DNA of 39,792 bases from an uncultured SAR86 cluster bacterium (GTDB lineage Bacteria > Pseudomonadota > Gammaproteobacteria > Magnimaribacterales > D2472), in the NCBI GenBank assembly GCA_902511425.1, contig CABXFE010000006.1, positions 1 through 39,792 of the forward strand. The letters run 5' to 3'. Below, piece after piece: positions 7,820 to 15,710 of the stretch. A model generated the notes under the pieces. It was not told the origin of the DNA. It saw only the letters and a list, made by a program, of their open reading frames with translations, and ran no database searches. Made by a program: the position numbers and the translations under genes. How positions within the stretch are numbered: position 1 is the stretch's first letter; every line of letters starts with the position of its first letter.

Positions 7820-9484
7820 ATGGTTGCCTTTAATGAATTTTTATTACTTTTAGATGGATATCTTAGTGGCTCATGGTGGTTTCCAGCTTTCCTTATAGGT
7901 ACAGGTATATTCTTTACAGCCTATTTAGGATTTCCTCAATTTAAATTTTTTGCTCACGGCTGGAGAATTGTTACTGGTAAATATACAAAAGAGGAAGCTG
8001 ATGGTGAAACGACTCCATTTGAAGCTCTAACAACAGCAATGTCTGGTGCAGTTGGAACTGGAAACATTGGTGGTGTTGCTTTGGCTATCTGGATTGGAGG
8101 CCCTGCTGCAATATTTTGGATGTGGATTACTGCTATTTTTGGTATGACAACTAAATTTGTTGAAGTAACCATGGCTCATAAATACAGAACAACATTATCA
8201 GATGGGTCTATTTCTGGTGGACCCATGTACTATATTGAGAAAAGTTTTAACAAAAGATGGGCAGGGGTTCTTTTTGCCGCATTAATGATGATATGCGCAA
8301 TAGGATCAGGCAACATGCCTCAAATCAATAATATAGCAAGTGTGCTTGACTCTACATTTAGCATTCCGAAACTTGCCACTGGTTTGATTCTTGGATTTAT
8401 GTTGTGGCTGATTATCTCAGGTGGAATTAAAAGAATAGCAAAAATTGCCAGCAAACTTGTTCCATTTATGGCTGTAATCTATTTTGGTGGAGCTTTAATT
8501 GTTGTAATTGAAAATTATCAAAATATTATCCCATCATTTCATTCAATTTTTTCACAGGTTTTTTCTGGATCTGCAGCAGCTGGTGGGTTTCTTGGAGCTA
8601 GTTTTGCAATGAGCTTAAAACTAGGGGTTGCTCGAGGTCTTTACTCTAATGAGGCAGGACAAGGTTCATCACCAATAGCTCATGCATCTGCTAAAACTGA
8701 ACATTCAGTTGAACAGGGTATGGTCTCAATTTTAGAGCCATTCATCGACACTATAGTTGTCTGCAGTGTTACTGCTCTAGTAATATTATCAAGCGGAGCT
8801 TGGATTCAGAAATATGATAATACCTTTGAAAGATCTTCCATGGCCATTTTTGCTGGTGAATACACTGAATCAAATTCCAAAGATGTGGAAGAGCTCGGTA
8901 AATATATACTCGATGCTAGAAAGTTCACCACTAATACAACATCGGTAGAAAATTACTCAGGAATATTAAGAATTACTAAGGGTCAACTTCAGCAAAAGGA
9001 AGTTACAGTTTTTCATAATAACTCTATTGCCGAAGATGTAACTTTTTATCAAAATGGAAACCTCTTTGAGGGGCCGCTAGAAATAGTAAATGGAGAAATC
9101 AAGGATTCATCTATTGTAGTAGAAGGTAAATCTCTTATTCATTCAGCTGAACTAACCTCAAAGGCTTTCGGCTCAGGGGTTCTTGGAAAATATGGAGAGT
9201 ATATTGTCGCAATAGGCTTGCTTTTATTTGCATTCTCTACTGCTATTGCTTGGTCATACTATGGAGACAGATCTACTGCCTATATATTTGGTGAAAATGC
9301 AGTCCCGTGGTACAGATTAATTTATGTTGCCTGTTTTATTGCTGCAGCCATAATTGATACAACCGTTGTATGGAATATTGCTTATGTAGTAGTGGCCTTG
9401 GTAACAATTCCAAATTTATTTGCTCTATTTATTCTTAGAAAAGAAATGAAAGAGCAGGTAACAACCTATGTTATTGAGAAATAA
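7820..9484 (+). CDS. AGCS family Na+:alanine/amino-acid symporter
   Basis: Inner-membrane transporter coupling Na+ to uptake of alanine, glycine or a similar small amino acid. Diagnostic motifs: the AGCS signature SGAVGTGNIGGVA (75-87), GGPMYYIE (133-140) and LYSNEAGQGSSPIAHASA (274-291). At 554 residues it is about 80-100 longer than typical members; the excess is a hydrophilic insert, roughly residues 331-442, between GAW and the LTSKAF segment that leads into the last transmembrane helices. The downstream his operon converges on it with one base between the stop codons. Confidence 0.92.
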   Translation: MVAFNEFLLLLDGYLSGSWWFPAFLIGTGIFFTAYLGFPQFKFFAHGWRIVTGKYTKEEADGETTPFEALTTAMSGAVGTGNIGGVALAIWIGGPAAIFWMWITAIFGMTTKFVEVTMAHKYRTTLSDGSISGGPMYYIEKSFNKRWAGVLFAALMMICAIGSGNMPQINNIASVLDSTFSIPKLATGLILGFMLWLIISGGIKRIAKIASKLVPFMAVIYFGGALIVVIENYQNIIPSFHSIFSQVFSGSAAAGGFLGASFAMSLKLGVARGLYSNEAGQGSSPIAHASAKTEHSVEQGMVSILEPFIDTIVVCSVTALVILSSGAWIQKYDNTFERSSMAIFAGEYTESNSKDVEELGKYILDARKFTTNTTSVENYSGILRITKGQLQQKEVTVFHNNSIAEDVTFYQNGNLFEGPLEIVNGEIKDSSIVVEGKSLIHSAELTSKAFGSGVLGKYGEYIVAIGLLLFAFSTAIAWSYYGDRSTAYIFGENAVPWYRLIYVACFIAAAIIDTTVVWNIAYVVVALVTIPNLFALFILRKEMKEQVTTYVIEK

Positions 9485-9485
9485 A

Positions 9486-10082
9486 TTAGTTAGATCTATT
9501 TTTTAATTCATCAACAACATCTGAGTGGTTAAGGTTTAATTTTCTGAGCATAACCAATAAGTGATATAACAGATCAGCGGATTCATCAATCACTCTGCCA
9601 TCATTGGTTACAGCTGAGATGGAAACTTCTCCAGCTTCTTCTGTGAGCTTTTTTGCAATTTCTTTAATTCCATCTTTGTAAAGTTGATATGTATAAGACG
9701 ACAGATTTGCTTCATCAAATCTTGAATCTATTATTTGCTCTAGCTGATCAATAAAATTTGTTGATGATGGGGCGTCAATAAAGCATGAATTGTTATTTAA
9801 ATGACATGTAGGCCCATTATTTTTAGCTAGAATTAATAATGTATCTTTATCACAATCATGAATTATTTTGTGAATTGTTAATTTATTTCCAGATGTCTCT
9901 CCTTTTGTCCAAAGCCTTTGTTTGGTTCGACTATAAAAGGTAGCAAATCCAGATGATTGAGAAATTTTTAATGCTTCTTCATTCATATATCCCAACATTA
10001 ATACTTCCAACGTTTCATGGTCTTGAATAATAGCTGGTATTAATCCATTCACTTTATCCCAGTCTAGATTTATCATTTTCAT
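9486..10082 (-). CDS. hisI: Bifunctional PR-AMP cyclohydrolase / PR-ATP pyrophosphohydrolase
   Basis: Carries steps 2 and 3 of histidine synthesis (HisIE). The N-terminal HisI domain (about 1-105) shows MLGYMNEEAL, the RTKQRLWTKGETSGN signature, and cysteines in HDCDKDT and GPTCH that bind metal. The C-terminal HisE domain (about 110-198) shows LTEEAGEVSIS and ESADLLYHLLVML. Last gene of the his operon, overlapping hisF by 4 bp. The I-E fusion is common in enterics and relatives, unlike the D-B fusion in the same operon. Confidence 0.96.
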   Translation of the reverse strand: MKMINLDWDKVNGLIPAIIQDHETLEVLMLGYMNEEALKISQSSGFATFYSRTKQRLWTKGETSGNKLTIHKIIHDCDKDTLLILAKNNGPTCHLNNNSCFIDAPSSTNFIDQLEQIIDSRFDEANLSSYTYQLYKDGIKEIAKKLTEEAGEVSISAVTNDGRVIDESADLLYHLLVMLRKLNLNHSDVVDELKNRSN

Positions 10083-10846
10083 ATCCTTATATTAATACTA
10101 TTAGCTTTTAAAGATTCCTTAATCTCTTTTATAGAATATTCATTTCTATGGAAAATACTTGCTGCTAAGGTCCCATCAACATTTGTTTTCTCAAATACAT
10201 TTACAAAATCTCTTGGTCCGCCTGCACCACCTGAGGCAATCATCGGTATAGAACAGATATCTTCAAGTGAGTTCAATAACTCAATACTATAGCCACTTTT
10301 TACCCCATCATTACCCATAGCATTAACCACAACTTCTCCAGCACCAAGCTCTTGCACTCGAATCAACCAATCTTTAGCGTTTAAATTGGTTGAGTGTGAT
10401 GTTTTTTCACTTCCAGTCTTTGCAAAAATAAAAGCTTGATCACCAATATATTTAACGTCCATGCCAATAACCACACATTGTGAACCAAATTCATTGCTCA
10501 AATCATAGATCAAATCTGGATTATCTATGGCAGGTGTATTGATCGATATTTTGTCTGCACCAAGATTTAATATTTGTCTGGCATCCTCTACTGATTTGAT
10601 GCCTCCAGCAACACAGAAGGGGATATTAACAACATCAGCTATTTTTGAAATCCAATTTTTCTCAACAATTGAGCCTTTGGTGCTTGCTGATATATCATAA
10701 AACACTAGTTCATCAGCTCCATCATTTGAGTATTTTTCTGCTAAATCTAATATCGATCCAACAACTTGATGGTTTTTAAATTGAATGCCTTTAACCACCT
10801 TTCCATCTTTAACATCCAGACACGGTATTATTCTTTTAGTAATCAT
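10079..10846 (-). CDS. hisF: Imidazole glycerol phosphate synthase, cyclase subunit
   Basis: Pairs with HisH to convert PRFAR plus ammonia from glutamine into imidazole glycerol phosphate and AICAR. A (beta/alpha)8 barrel of 255 residues opening with RIIPCLDVKDGKVVKG (catalytic Asp in CLDV); the second catalytic Asp is in VIGMDVK, and phosphate-binding loops GGI and ASGGAGG are seen. It overlaps hisA by 11 bp and hisIE by 4 bp, indicating tight translational coupling. Confidence 0.97.
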   Translation of the reverse strand: MITKRIIPCLDVKDGKVVKGIQFKNHQVVGSILDLAEKYSNDGADELVFYDISASTKGSIVEKNWISKIADVVNIPFCVAGGIKSVEDARQILNLGADKISINTPAIDNPDLIYDLSNEFGSQCVVIGMDVKYIGDQAFIFAKTGSEKTSHSTNLNAKDWLIRVQELGAGEVVVNAMGNDGVKSGYSIELLNSLEDICSIPMIASGGAGGPRDFVNVFEKTNVDGTLAASIFHRNEYSIKEIKESLKANSINIRI

Positions 10847-11555
10847 TACTTAAATCCACTAAAGAAATATTTTTTTCATATATAGCTTTACCAACAACTG
10901 CTTCCTTTAAATTTAGAGCTTTTAATTTATCCAAATCCTCTAAGGATCTAATGCCACCCGAAGCAATTAAGTTTAATGCTGGAAATAATTCTAATATTTC
11001 TTTGTAAACATCGAAATTAGGCCCCTCCATAGCTCCATCTAGAGAAATATCGGTTGCTAGAATATTTTTAAAAAATAAATGGTTTGTTAGGAAGTCATGA
11101 AGTGACGTGTTGCTACTATCCTGCCAGCCATGCGTGAAAATTGTAGGAATTTGATTCTTGACTTTAAAATCTAGAGCCAGAACTATTTGCTTTGATTCAA
11201 AGTTTTTTTCTAGATCTATTAAAAAATCTCCATTAAATATAGCTGTACCCACAATAACCCTAGATACACCCATTTTTAGCATATTTTCAATTTTTTCAAT
11301 GCTTCTAACACCGCCTCCAACTTGAATAGATATGTCAGAAATTTTTAAGATTTCTCTAATAATTTCTTGATTAAGTTGTTTGCCTGTCTCTGCACCATCC
11401 AGATCAACAATATGAAGATAATTAAGTTTTTTTGACTTAAAAATAATTGCCTGTTCAATTGGATCAGAGTTGTATTCTGTAACTTGTTTAAAATCACCTT
11501 TAAGCAAACGAACACATCGTCCATTTTTTAAGTCAATAGCAGGGAATATTTTCAT
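10836..11555 (-). CDS. hisA: ProFAR isomerase
   Basis: Isomerises ProFAR to PRFAR, step 4 of histidine synthesis. A barrel of 239 residues starting KIFPAIDLKNGRCVRLLKG, with the catalytic Asp in AIDL, the opposite Asp in the ATDISLDGAMEGPN segment, and phosphate loops QVGGGVR and IASGGIR. It directly abuts hisH upstream and overlaps hisF downstream. Preferred over HisF by the AIDL opening and operon position. Confidence 0.96.
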   Translation of the reverse strand: MKIFPAIDLKNGRCVRLLKGDFKQVTEYNSDPIEQAIIFKSKKLNYLHIVDLDGAETGKQLNQEIIREILKISDISIQVGGGVRSIEKIENMLKMGVSRVIVGTAIFNGDFLIDLEKNFESKQIVLALDFKVKNQIPTIFTHGWQDSSNTSLHDFLTNHLFFKNILATDISLDGAMEGPNFDVYKEILELFPALNLIASGGIRSLEDLDKLKALNLKEAVVGKAIYEKNISLVDLSNDY

Positions 11556-12137
11556 TTAATTAATGCTTAAAAAATAATCTAAGAACTCTATACCTGCAGA
11601 GGAAGATTTTTCTGGATGAAACTGACATCCAATGAAATTATCTTTTTGTACTGCAGCTGCAAAAGGGTGGCCATACTCAGCAGATGCAAGTGTATTTTCG
11701 TAAATTTGAGAATAGTAGCTATTTGCAAAATAATAATAATTATCCAGTTTCTTAGTATTTTCCAGTAAAAAAGATACTTTATTCCAACCCATTTGAGGAA
11801 TTTTAAGATTTAACATTGAATCAAACTTTTTAATATCACCAGATATTATTTCCATGCACTTCGTATCATGCTCCTCTGAACGATCAAAAAGAACATGCAT
11901 ACCAATACATATTCCAAGAACAGGTTTTGTAAGATTTTTTATGATTTCTATAAGTTCATTAGATTCAAGACTATTCATCACACTCTTTGCAGAGCCAACG
12001 CCAGGAAGAATAACAAATGAGGCCTTAGAGATATCAGATTTATTTCTAGTAATAATAGCTTTTTGGTCTCTAAGCTCTATTGCTCTTTGCACAGATCGTA
12101 GATTGGCTCCTCCACAATCAACTATTGCTACTGTCAC
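11556..12137 (-). CDS. hisH: Imidazole glycerol phosphate synthase, glutaminase subunit
   Basis: Class I glutamine amidotransferase that feeds ammonia to HisF. The nucleophile elbow GICIGMH holds the catalytic Cys; CQFHPEKS supplies His and Glu of the triad; GVGSAKSVM is the oxyanion-loop region. 193 residues, normal for HisH. It overlaps the end of hisDB by 4 bp (ATGA-type). Confidence 0.96.
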   Translation of the reverse strand: MTVAIVDCGGANLRSVQRAIELRDQKAIITRNKSDISKASFVILPGVGSAKSVMNSLESNELIEIIKNLTKPVLGICIGMHVLFDRSEEHDTKCMEIISGDIKKFDSMLNLKIPQMGWNKVSFLLENTKKLDNYYYFANSYYSQIYENTLASAEYGHPFAAAVQKDNFIGCQFHPEKSSSAGIEFLDYFLSIN

Positions 12138-14005
12138 AATAAACCTTTAGTAGATGATGACCTAGATGACTCAATCACAACTGCTTTTTTTAAACACCTT
12201 GCAAAGGTTTTAAATGTAGCCTCTAGTAAATGATGAGAATTTTTTCCAGTTGTATCAATGTGACAGGTCATGGCAGCAGAATTTATCAAGGAGACAAAAA
12301 AGTGCTCAAACATTTCAGTAGGAAAATCACCAACATAATCTCTTAGTTGTGAGCATTGAAATTTAAGAAATCTTCTTGAGCTTAAATCTATGCTAATGCT
12401 ACTTTTAACTTCATCCATAACCAAGATTTCACTTGATGCATATCTTGATATGCCAACCCTGTCACCTAAGGAGGTGTTAATTGCTGAACCAAGTGCAATA
12501 GCTATATCTTCAATTGTATGGTGCTCATCTATCTCAAGATCACCTAAGCAAGTTAAATATAAATCAAAAGACCCATGTTTAGAAAACTGCTCCAAAAGGT
12601 GATCTAAGTATTTAAGACCTGTATTAATATTATAATTTCCAGTTCCATCAATATTTAAATTAAGATAAATACTTGTTTCATTCGTTTTTCTAATTTCTGT
12701 ATAACTTCTTGATGAAGCTTTGTGGTTAGCATTAGATTGTCTAATTTTTACAGCTTGTTCATGGGCATCTAATGATTCTGCTTGAGCCATTGTAATTACT
12801 GTATTCTTTAAGTTTTCAAATCCTTCTGATGATGCTGTTTGTACACTTATTTGTTTACCAAAATCTTTAACACCTAAACCTGAGTGAACTTTCGCCTGAC
12901 CATTTGTTGGTAAAACATGATTAGTGCCTGAAGAATAGTCTCCAAATGATTCAGGGCTTAATGCACCGCAAAAAATTGAACCTGCGTTATTAACCTCTAC
13001 TAGATATTTAGAGTAATCTTCATCCAATAGAATCAAATGCTCTGGCGCGCAATCATTGATTAAAACCAAGGTATCTTTAAAAGATTTAGCTTTAATTAAT
13101 AACAAATTTTCTATGCTTTGTTTTAAAACAGATTGTCTTGAAAGTTGCTGTATTTGCTCATTGACAGATGTTTTTATCTTCTTAAGAATTTTTAAATTAC
13201 TTGAAATAATGAACGCTCTTGAATCTGGATCATGCTCTAATTGCGATAATGCATCAGCCGCGGCAATAGAGGCCTTCTCAATATCATTTGAAACTATCAT
13301 GACTTCACTTGGGCCAGCAGGAAGGTCAATAGCGACATCACTTGAGCAAAGTTTTTTTGCTGCATTGACATATACATTTCCAGGACCAAATATTTTATTT
13401 ACTTTAGGAACAATTGTTGTCCCATATGCCATTGCAAGGATTGCTTGAGCTCCTCCAACTTTATATATTTCTTTTACACCATATACCTTTGCTATCCATA
13501 ATATTTCAGGTGATATTTCGCCAGATTTATTAGGGGGAGTGCAAACAATAATGTTTTTACAACCAGCTACCTGAGCTGGAATGAGCTGCATCAGTAGTGA
13601 GGAAATTAATGGTGCGCTTCCGCCTGGAACATAAATTCCAACAGAATCAATAGATCTAAATTCTTTCCATACTTGTATACCTTTTGTTGTCTCAATAGGG
13701 GTGCTTGATAAACCTTTTTTATCATTCTCACAAACAAGTTTAATATTTGCAGCTGAGTTGAGTATTGATTGTTTTAAATCATCAGAAACCAATGATTCTG
13801 ATTTTAAAATTTCAGATTGTTTAACTTTATATGATTTTGGAGACTTTAACTTTAATTCAGTATTTATTTCGGCAAATGCTTTTGTGCCTTTATTTAATAT
13901 AAGGTTTTTATATCTAATAACTTTTTTTAAAGCAGCATCATTGGAGCTATTTGCTGATAACCATGGTATTTTTTTTCTTGATGTTGAGCGATTAATAATA
14001 TTCAT
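12134..14005 (-). CDS. hisDB: HisD-HisB fusion: histidinol dehydrogenase / IGP dehydratase
   Basis: One uninterrupted 623-residue frame joining two non-consecutive steps of histidine synthesis. Residues 1-427 are a complete HisD: zinc ligands Gln255, His258, Asp356 and His415, and the catalytic Glu322-His323 in CAPEHL. From about residue 433 a complete HisB dehydratase domain follows (RKTNETS): GLKYLDHLLEQFSKHG, metal motif HHTIED (His495, His496, Glu499), second motif HHLLE (591-595), and the end SSSTKGLL. The HisN phosphatase domain found fused to enteric HisB is absent. The linker is only a few residues (NHKASSRSY, codons around 12700-12725). The classical order is hisG-D-C-B-H-A-F-I; here hisC is missing exactly at the D/B joint, so a deletion that fused D to B is the simplest origin. 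hisG abuts upstream with no gap; hisH overlaps by 4 bp. All visible catalytic residues argue that both halves are active. Confidence 0.95.
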   Translation of the reverse strand: MNIINRSTSRKKIPWLSANSSNDAALKKVIRYKNLILNKGTKAFAEINTELKLKSPKSYKVKQSEILKSESLVSDDLKQSILNSAANIKLVCENDKKGLSSTPIETTKGIQVWKEFRSIDSVGIYVPGGSAPLISSLLMQLIPAQVAGCKNIIVCTPPNKSGEISPEILWIAKVYGVKEIYKVGGAQAILAMAYGTTIVPKVNKIFGPGNVYVNAAKKLCSSDVAIDLPAGPSEVMIVSNDIEKASIAAADALSQLEHDPDSRAFIISSNLKILKKIKTSVNEQIQQLSRQSVLKQSIENLLLIKAKSFKDTLVLINDCAPEHLILLDEDYSKYLVEVNNAGSIFCGALSPESFGDYSSGTNHVLPTNGQAKVHSGLGVKDFGKQISVQTASSEGFENLKNTVITMAQAESLDAHEQAVKIRQSNANHKASSRSYTEIRKTNETSIYLNLNIDGTGNYNINTGLKYLDHLLEQFSKHGSFDLYLTCLGDLEIDEHHTIEDIAIALGSAINTSLGDRVGISRYASSEILVMDEVKSSISIDLSSRRFLKFQCSQLRDYVGDFPTEMFEHFFVSLINSAAMTCHIDTTGKNSHHLLEATFKTFARCLKKAVVIESSRSSSTKGLL

Positions 14006-14872
14006 TTAATTTAATATCTTCTCAACAGGCAGAACTAAAATTGAAGATGCGCCGTTTGATTTTAATTTTTCCATCGTCTCCCAAAAAACAGGTTCTTTAC
14101 ATAAAGCATGTATTGCAACTTTATTATCTTTTTGCAAAGGAATAATTGTTGGTGAATCAGCTCCTGGTAATAAATTACATATTTTATCGACAGCTCCACT
14201 ATCTACATTCAACATTACATACTTACTATCAGATGCATTAATCACACCTTCAAACCTTTTAACCAAATTAATTACATTCGTTTGTTTAACCTTTTTTAAT
14301 TCAACGGGCGAGATTAGGACAGCTTGAGATGTCATAAGTGTCTTGAACTCAATTAAGTTATTCGCCTCCAGTGTTACCCCTGATGACACTAAATCACAAA
14401 TACAATCTGCTATACCTATGTAAGGTGTTAATTCAACAGACCCATTAATTTTTATTACCTCAGCACTAATAGAATTCATTTTTAGATACTCTTTAACTAG
14501 TGCTGGATATGAAGTAGCAATACGTTTATTTTTAAGAGACCTCAATTTTGAATTTAACGGCTTTGCAAACGCAAGTTTGCACTTTGAAAAACCTAAATCA
14601 AGTATAGATTTAGCTGTTATTTTCTTATTGGTAGCAGTTTGCTCTGCTAAAACATTTTGACCAACTATACCAAGATCAGCAACTCCTTTGGAAACGAGTG
14701 ACGGTATATCATCATCTCTAACCAATAATATATCTATATCCATGGTAGAAGAGCGAGCCAAAAGCCTTTCACCAGACATTGAAAAATTGATCCCAGATTG
14801 GGCTAACAGATTTTTGCTATCCTCATAAAGCCTTCCTTTTCTTTGTATGGCTATAGTGATTTTTGATGACAT
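14006..14872 (-). CDS. hisG: ATP phosphoribosyltransferase (long form)
   Basis: Commits PRPP and ATP to histidine synthesis. 288 residues, the long HisG form: catalytic domains with IAIQRKGRLYEDS and GVADLGIVGQNV, a PRPP-type segment DLVSSGVTLEANNL, and a C-terminal ACT-like regulatory domain of about 75 residues (PGADSPTIIPL) that normally confers feedback inhibition by histidine. No hisZ is needed for this form. It lies 3 bp after the regulator gene and directly abuts hisDB. Confidence 0.96.
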   Translation of the reverse strand: MSSKITIAIQRKGRLYEDSKNLLAQSGINFSMSGERLLARSSTMDIDILLVRDDDIPSLVSKGVADLGIVGQNVLAEQTATNKKITAKSILDLGFSKCKLAFAKPLNSKLRSLKNKRIATSYPALVKEYLKMNSISAEVIKINGSVELTPYIGIADCICDLVSSGVTLEANNLIEFKTLMTSQAVLISPVELKKVKQTNVINLVKRFEGVINASDSKYVMLNVDSGAVDKICNLLPGADSPTIIPLQKDNKVAIHALCKEPVFWETMEKLKSNGASSILVLPVEKILN

Positions 14873-14875
14873 TGA

Positions 14876-15133
14876 CTATCTCTCTTTAAGAACTTTCAAG
14901 TATCCTTGATTGGATTCTTTATATAAAAATCTTGCTACTCTAGTTACAGTTGCAGTAGATGTATTTAATTTTGATGCTATATCTCTATAAGTTAACTTGC
15001 CTTGATAAAGTAGCTTGGCTACTTCCCATCTTTCTTCCATTGCTTGAATCTCTGATGGAGTACATAAATCTTTTAAAAAATTGTTTATATCTCTGTCAGA
15101 ATTTATATTTTTTAGTGCTGTTGATAATTTCAT
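14876..15133 (-). CDS. TrpR/YerC-YecD family repressor, likely his operon regulator
   Basis: A small DNA-binding protein of 85 residues with the TrpR-superfamily fold: SEIQAMEERWEVAKLL followed by the helix-turn-helix LTYRDIASKLNTSTATVTR. This matches the YerC/YecD subfamily; some members are called HisR and predicted to control histidine genes in other bacteria. It is the first gene of the his operon, 3 bp before hisG. A perfect palindrome lies inside its predicted promoter, so autoregulation together with the operon is likely (inference). No Shine-Dalgarno is visible, and the predicted transcript may be leaderless. The ligand is unknown; histidine is the obvious guess. Confidence 0.85.
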   Translation of the reverse strand: MKLSTALKNINSDRDINNFLKDLCTPSEIQAMEERWEVAKLLYQGKLTYRDIASKLNTSTATVTRVARFLYKESNQGYLKVLKER

Positions 15134-15139
15134 TCGGTG

Positions 15140-15168
15140 ATTCTATATGTTTTAACATGTTAAAACAA
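15140..15168 (-). promoter_or_regulatory. Predicted his operon promoter
   Basis: Read on the minus strand: -35-like TTGTTT (15163-15168), exactly 17 bp, then -10 TAGAAT (15140-15145). The -10 ends 6 nt before the regulator's ATG, so the predicted transcript would begin at about that ATG. The palindrome at 15149-15166 fills the spacer and overlaps the -35. The -35 matches the consensus weakly. Confidence 0.5.
15149..15166. promoter_or_regulatory. Perfect 18-bp palindrome, candidate HisR/YerC operator
   Basis: GTTTTAACATGTTAAAAC reads identically on both strands. It sits between the regulator's start (15133) and the divergent peroxiredoxin gene, within the spacer of the predicted his promoter, the classical place for a repressor site. 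It is the most perfect dyad I noticed in this intergenic region. That the adjacent TrpR-family protein binds it is inference. Confidence 0.6.
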
Positions 15169-15233
15169 TAGTACAAATGAATTAATATAAAATTTTGCAA
15201 AATAGGTTAAAATTACTTAAAAAGGAGATCAAT

Positions 15234-15710
15234 ATGACCATATCAATCAATGATAAATTTCCCACTCAAGAAATTAGAGTGTTAGTTGATGGGGAAATTA
15301 AAAATATCAGCTCAGATGAATATTTTTCAGGAAAGAAAATTGTTTTAGTTGGAGTTCCTGGAGCATTTACCCCAACATGTCATTTAACTCATTTACCAGG
15401 ATACATAGAAAATATTCAAAATTTTAAAGATAAAAACTATTCAGTTGTATTTATAGCTGTTAATGACCCTTTTGTAATGCAATCTTGGTCTGAAGCTTCT
15501 AACGCTGGTGATATAGATATGTTAGCTGATGGTAATTGTGATTTAACCAATGAACTAGGTTTGACCATGGACGGTTCTGGCTTTGGCTTAGGAAACAGAT
15601 GTAAGAGATTCGCCATGATAGTAGATGATGGCATTGTTCAATCTATTGATATCGAGGAGCCTGGAGCTATGGACGTCTCATCTGCTGAATCACAACTTGC
15701 CAAGATTTAA
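15234..15710 (+). CDS. Prx5-type peroxiredoxin
   Basis: Thiol peroxidase reducing hydrogen peroxide and organic hydroperoxides, probably with glutathione/glutaredoxin. 158 residues. The start at 15234 is fixed by AAGGAG 6 nt upstream; an earlier in-frame TTG at 15195 has no such site. The peroxidatic Cys49 lies in PGAFTPTCH, the Prx5 signature, and VNDPFVMQSW is also diagnostic. Further cysteines at 102 and 123 could be resolving residues. It diverges from the his operon across the palindrome at 15149-15166, so it may share that site. The next gene overlaps its end. Confidence 0.93.
   Translation: MTISINDKFPTQEIRVLVDGEIKNISSDEYFSGKKIVLVGVPGAFTPTCHLTHLPGYIENIQNFKDKNYSVVFIAVNDPFVMQSWSEASNAGDIDMLADGNCDLTNELGLTMDGSGFGLGNRCKRFAMIVDDGIVQSIDIEEPGAMDVSSAESQLAKI

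Noticed and set aside
13056-13448. Plus-strand open frame of 130 codons opposite hisDB
   Set aside because: The minus-strand HisD frame is unmistakable here; the opposite frame has no recognisable domain and is a by-product of codon usage.
15195-15233. Longer N-terminus for the peroxiredoxin from TTG 15195
   Set aside because: The family begins near the ATG at 15234, which has AAGGAG at ideal distance; the extension has neither homology nor a ribosome site.
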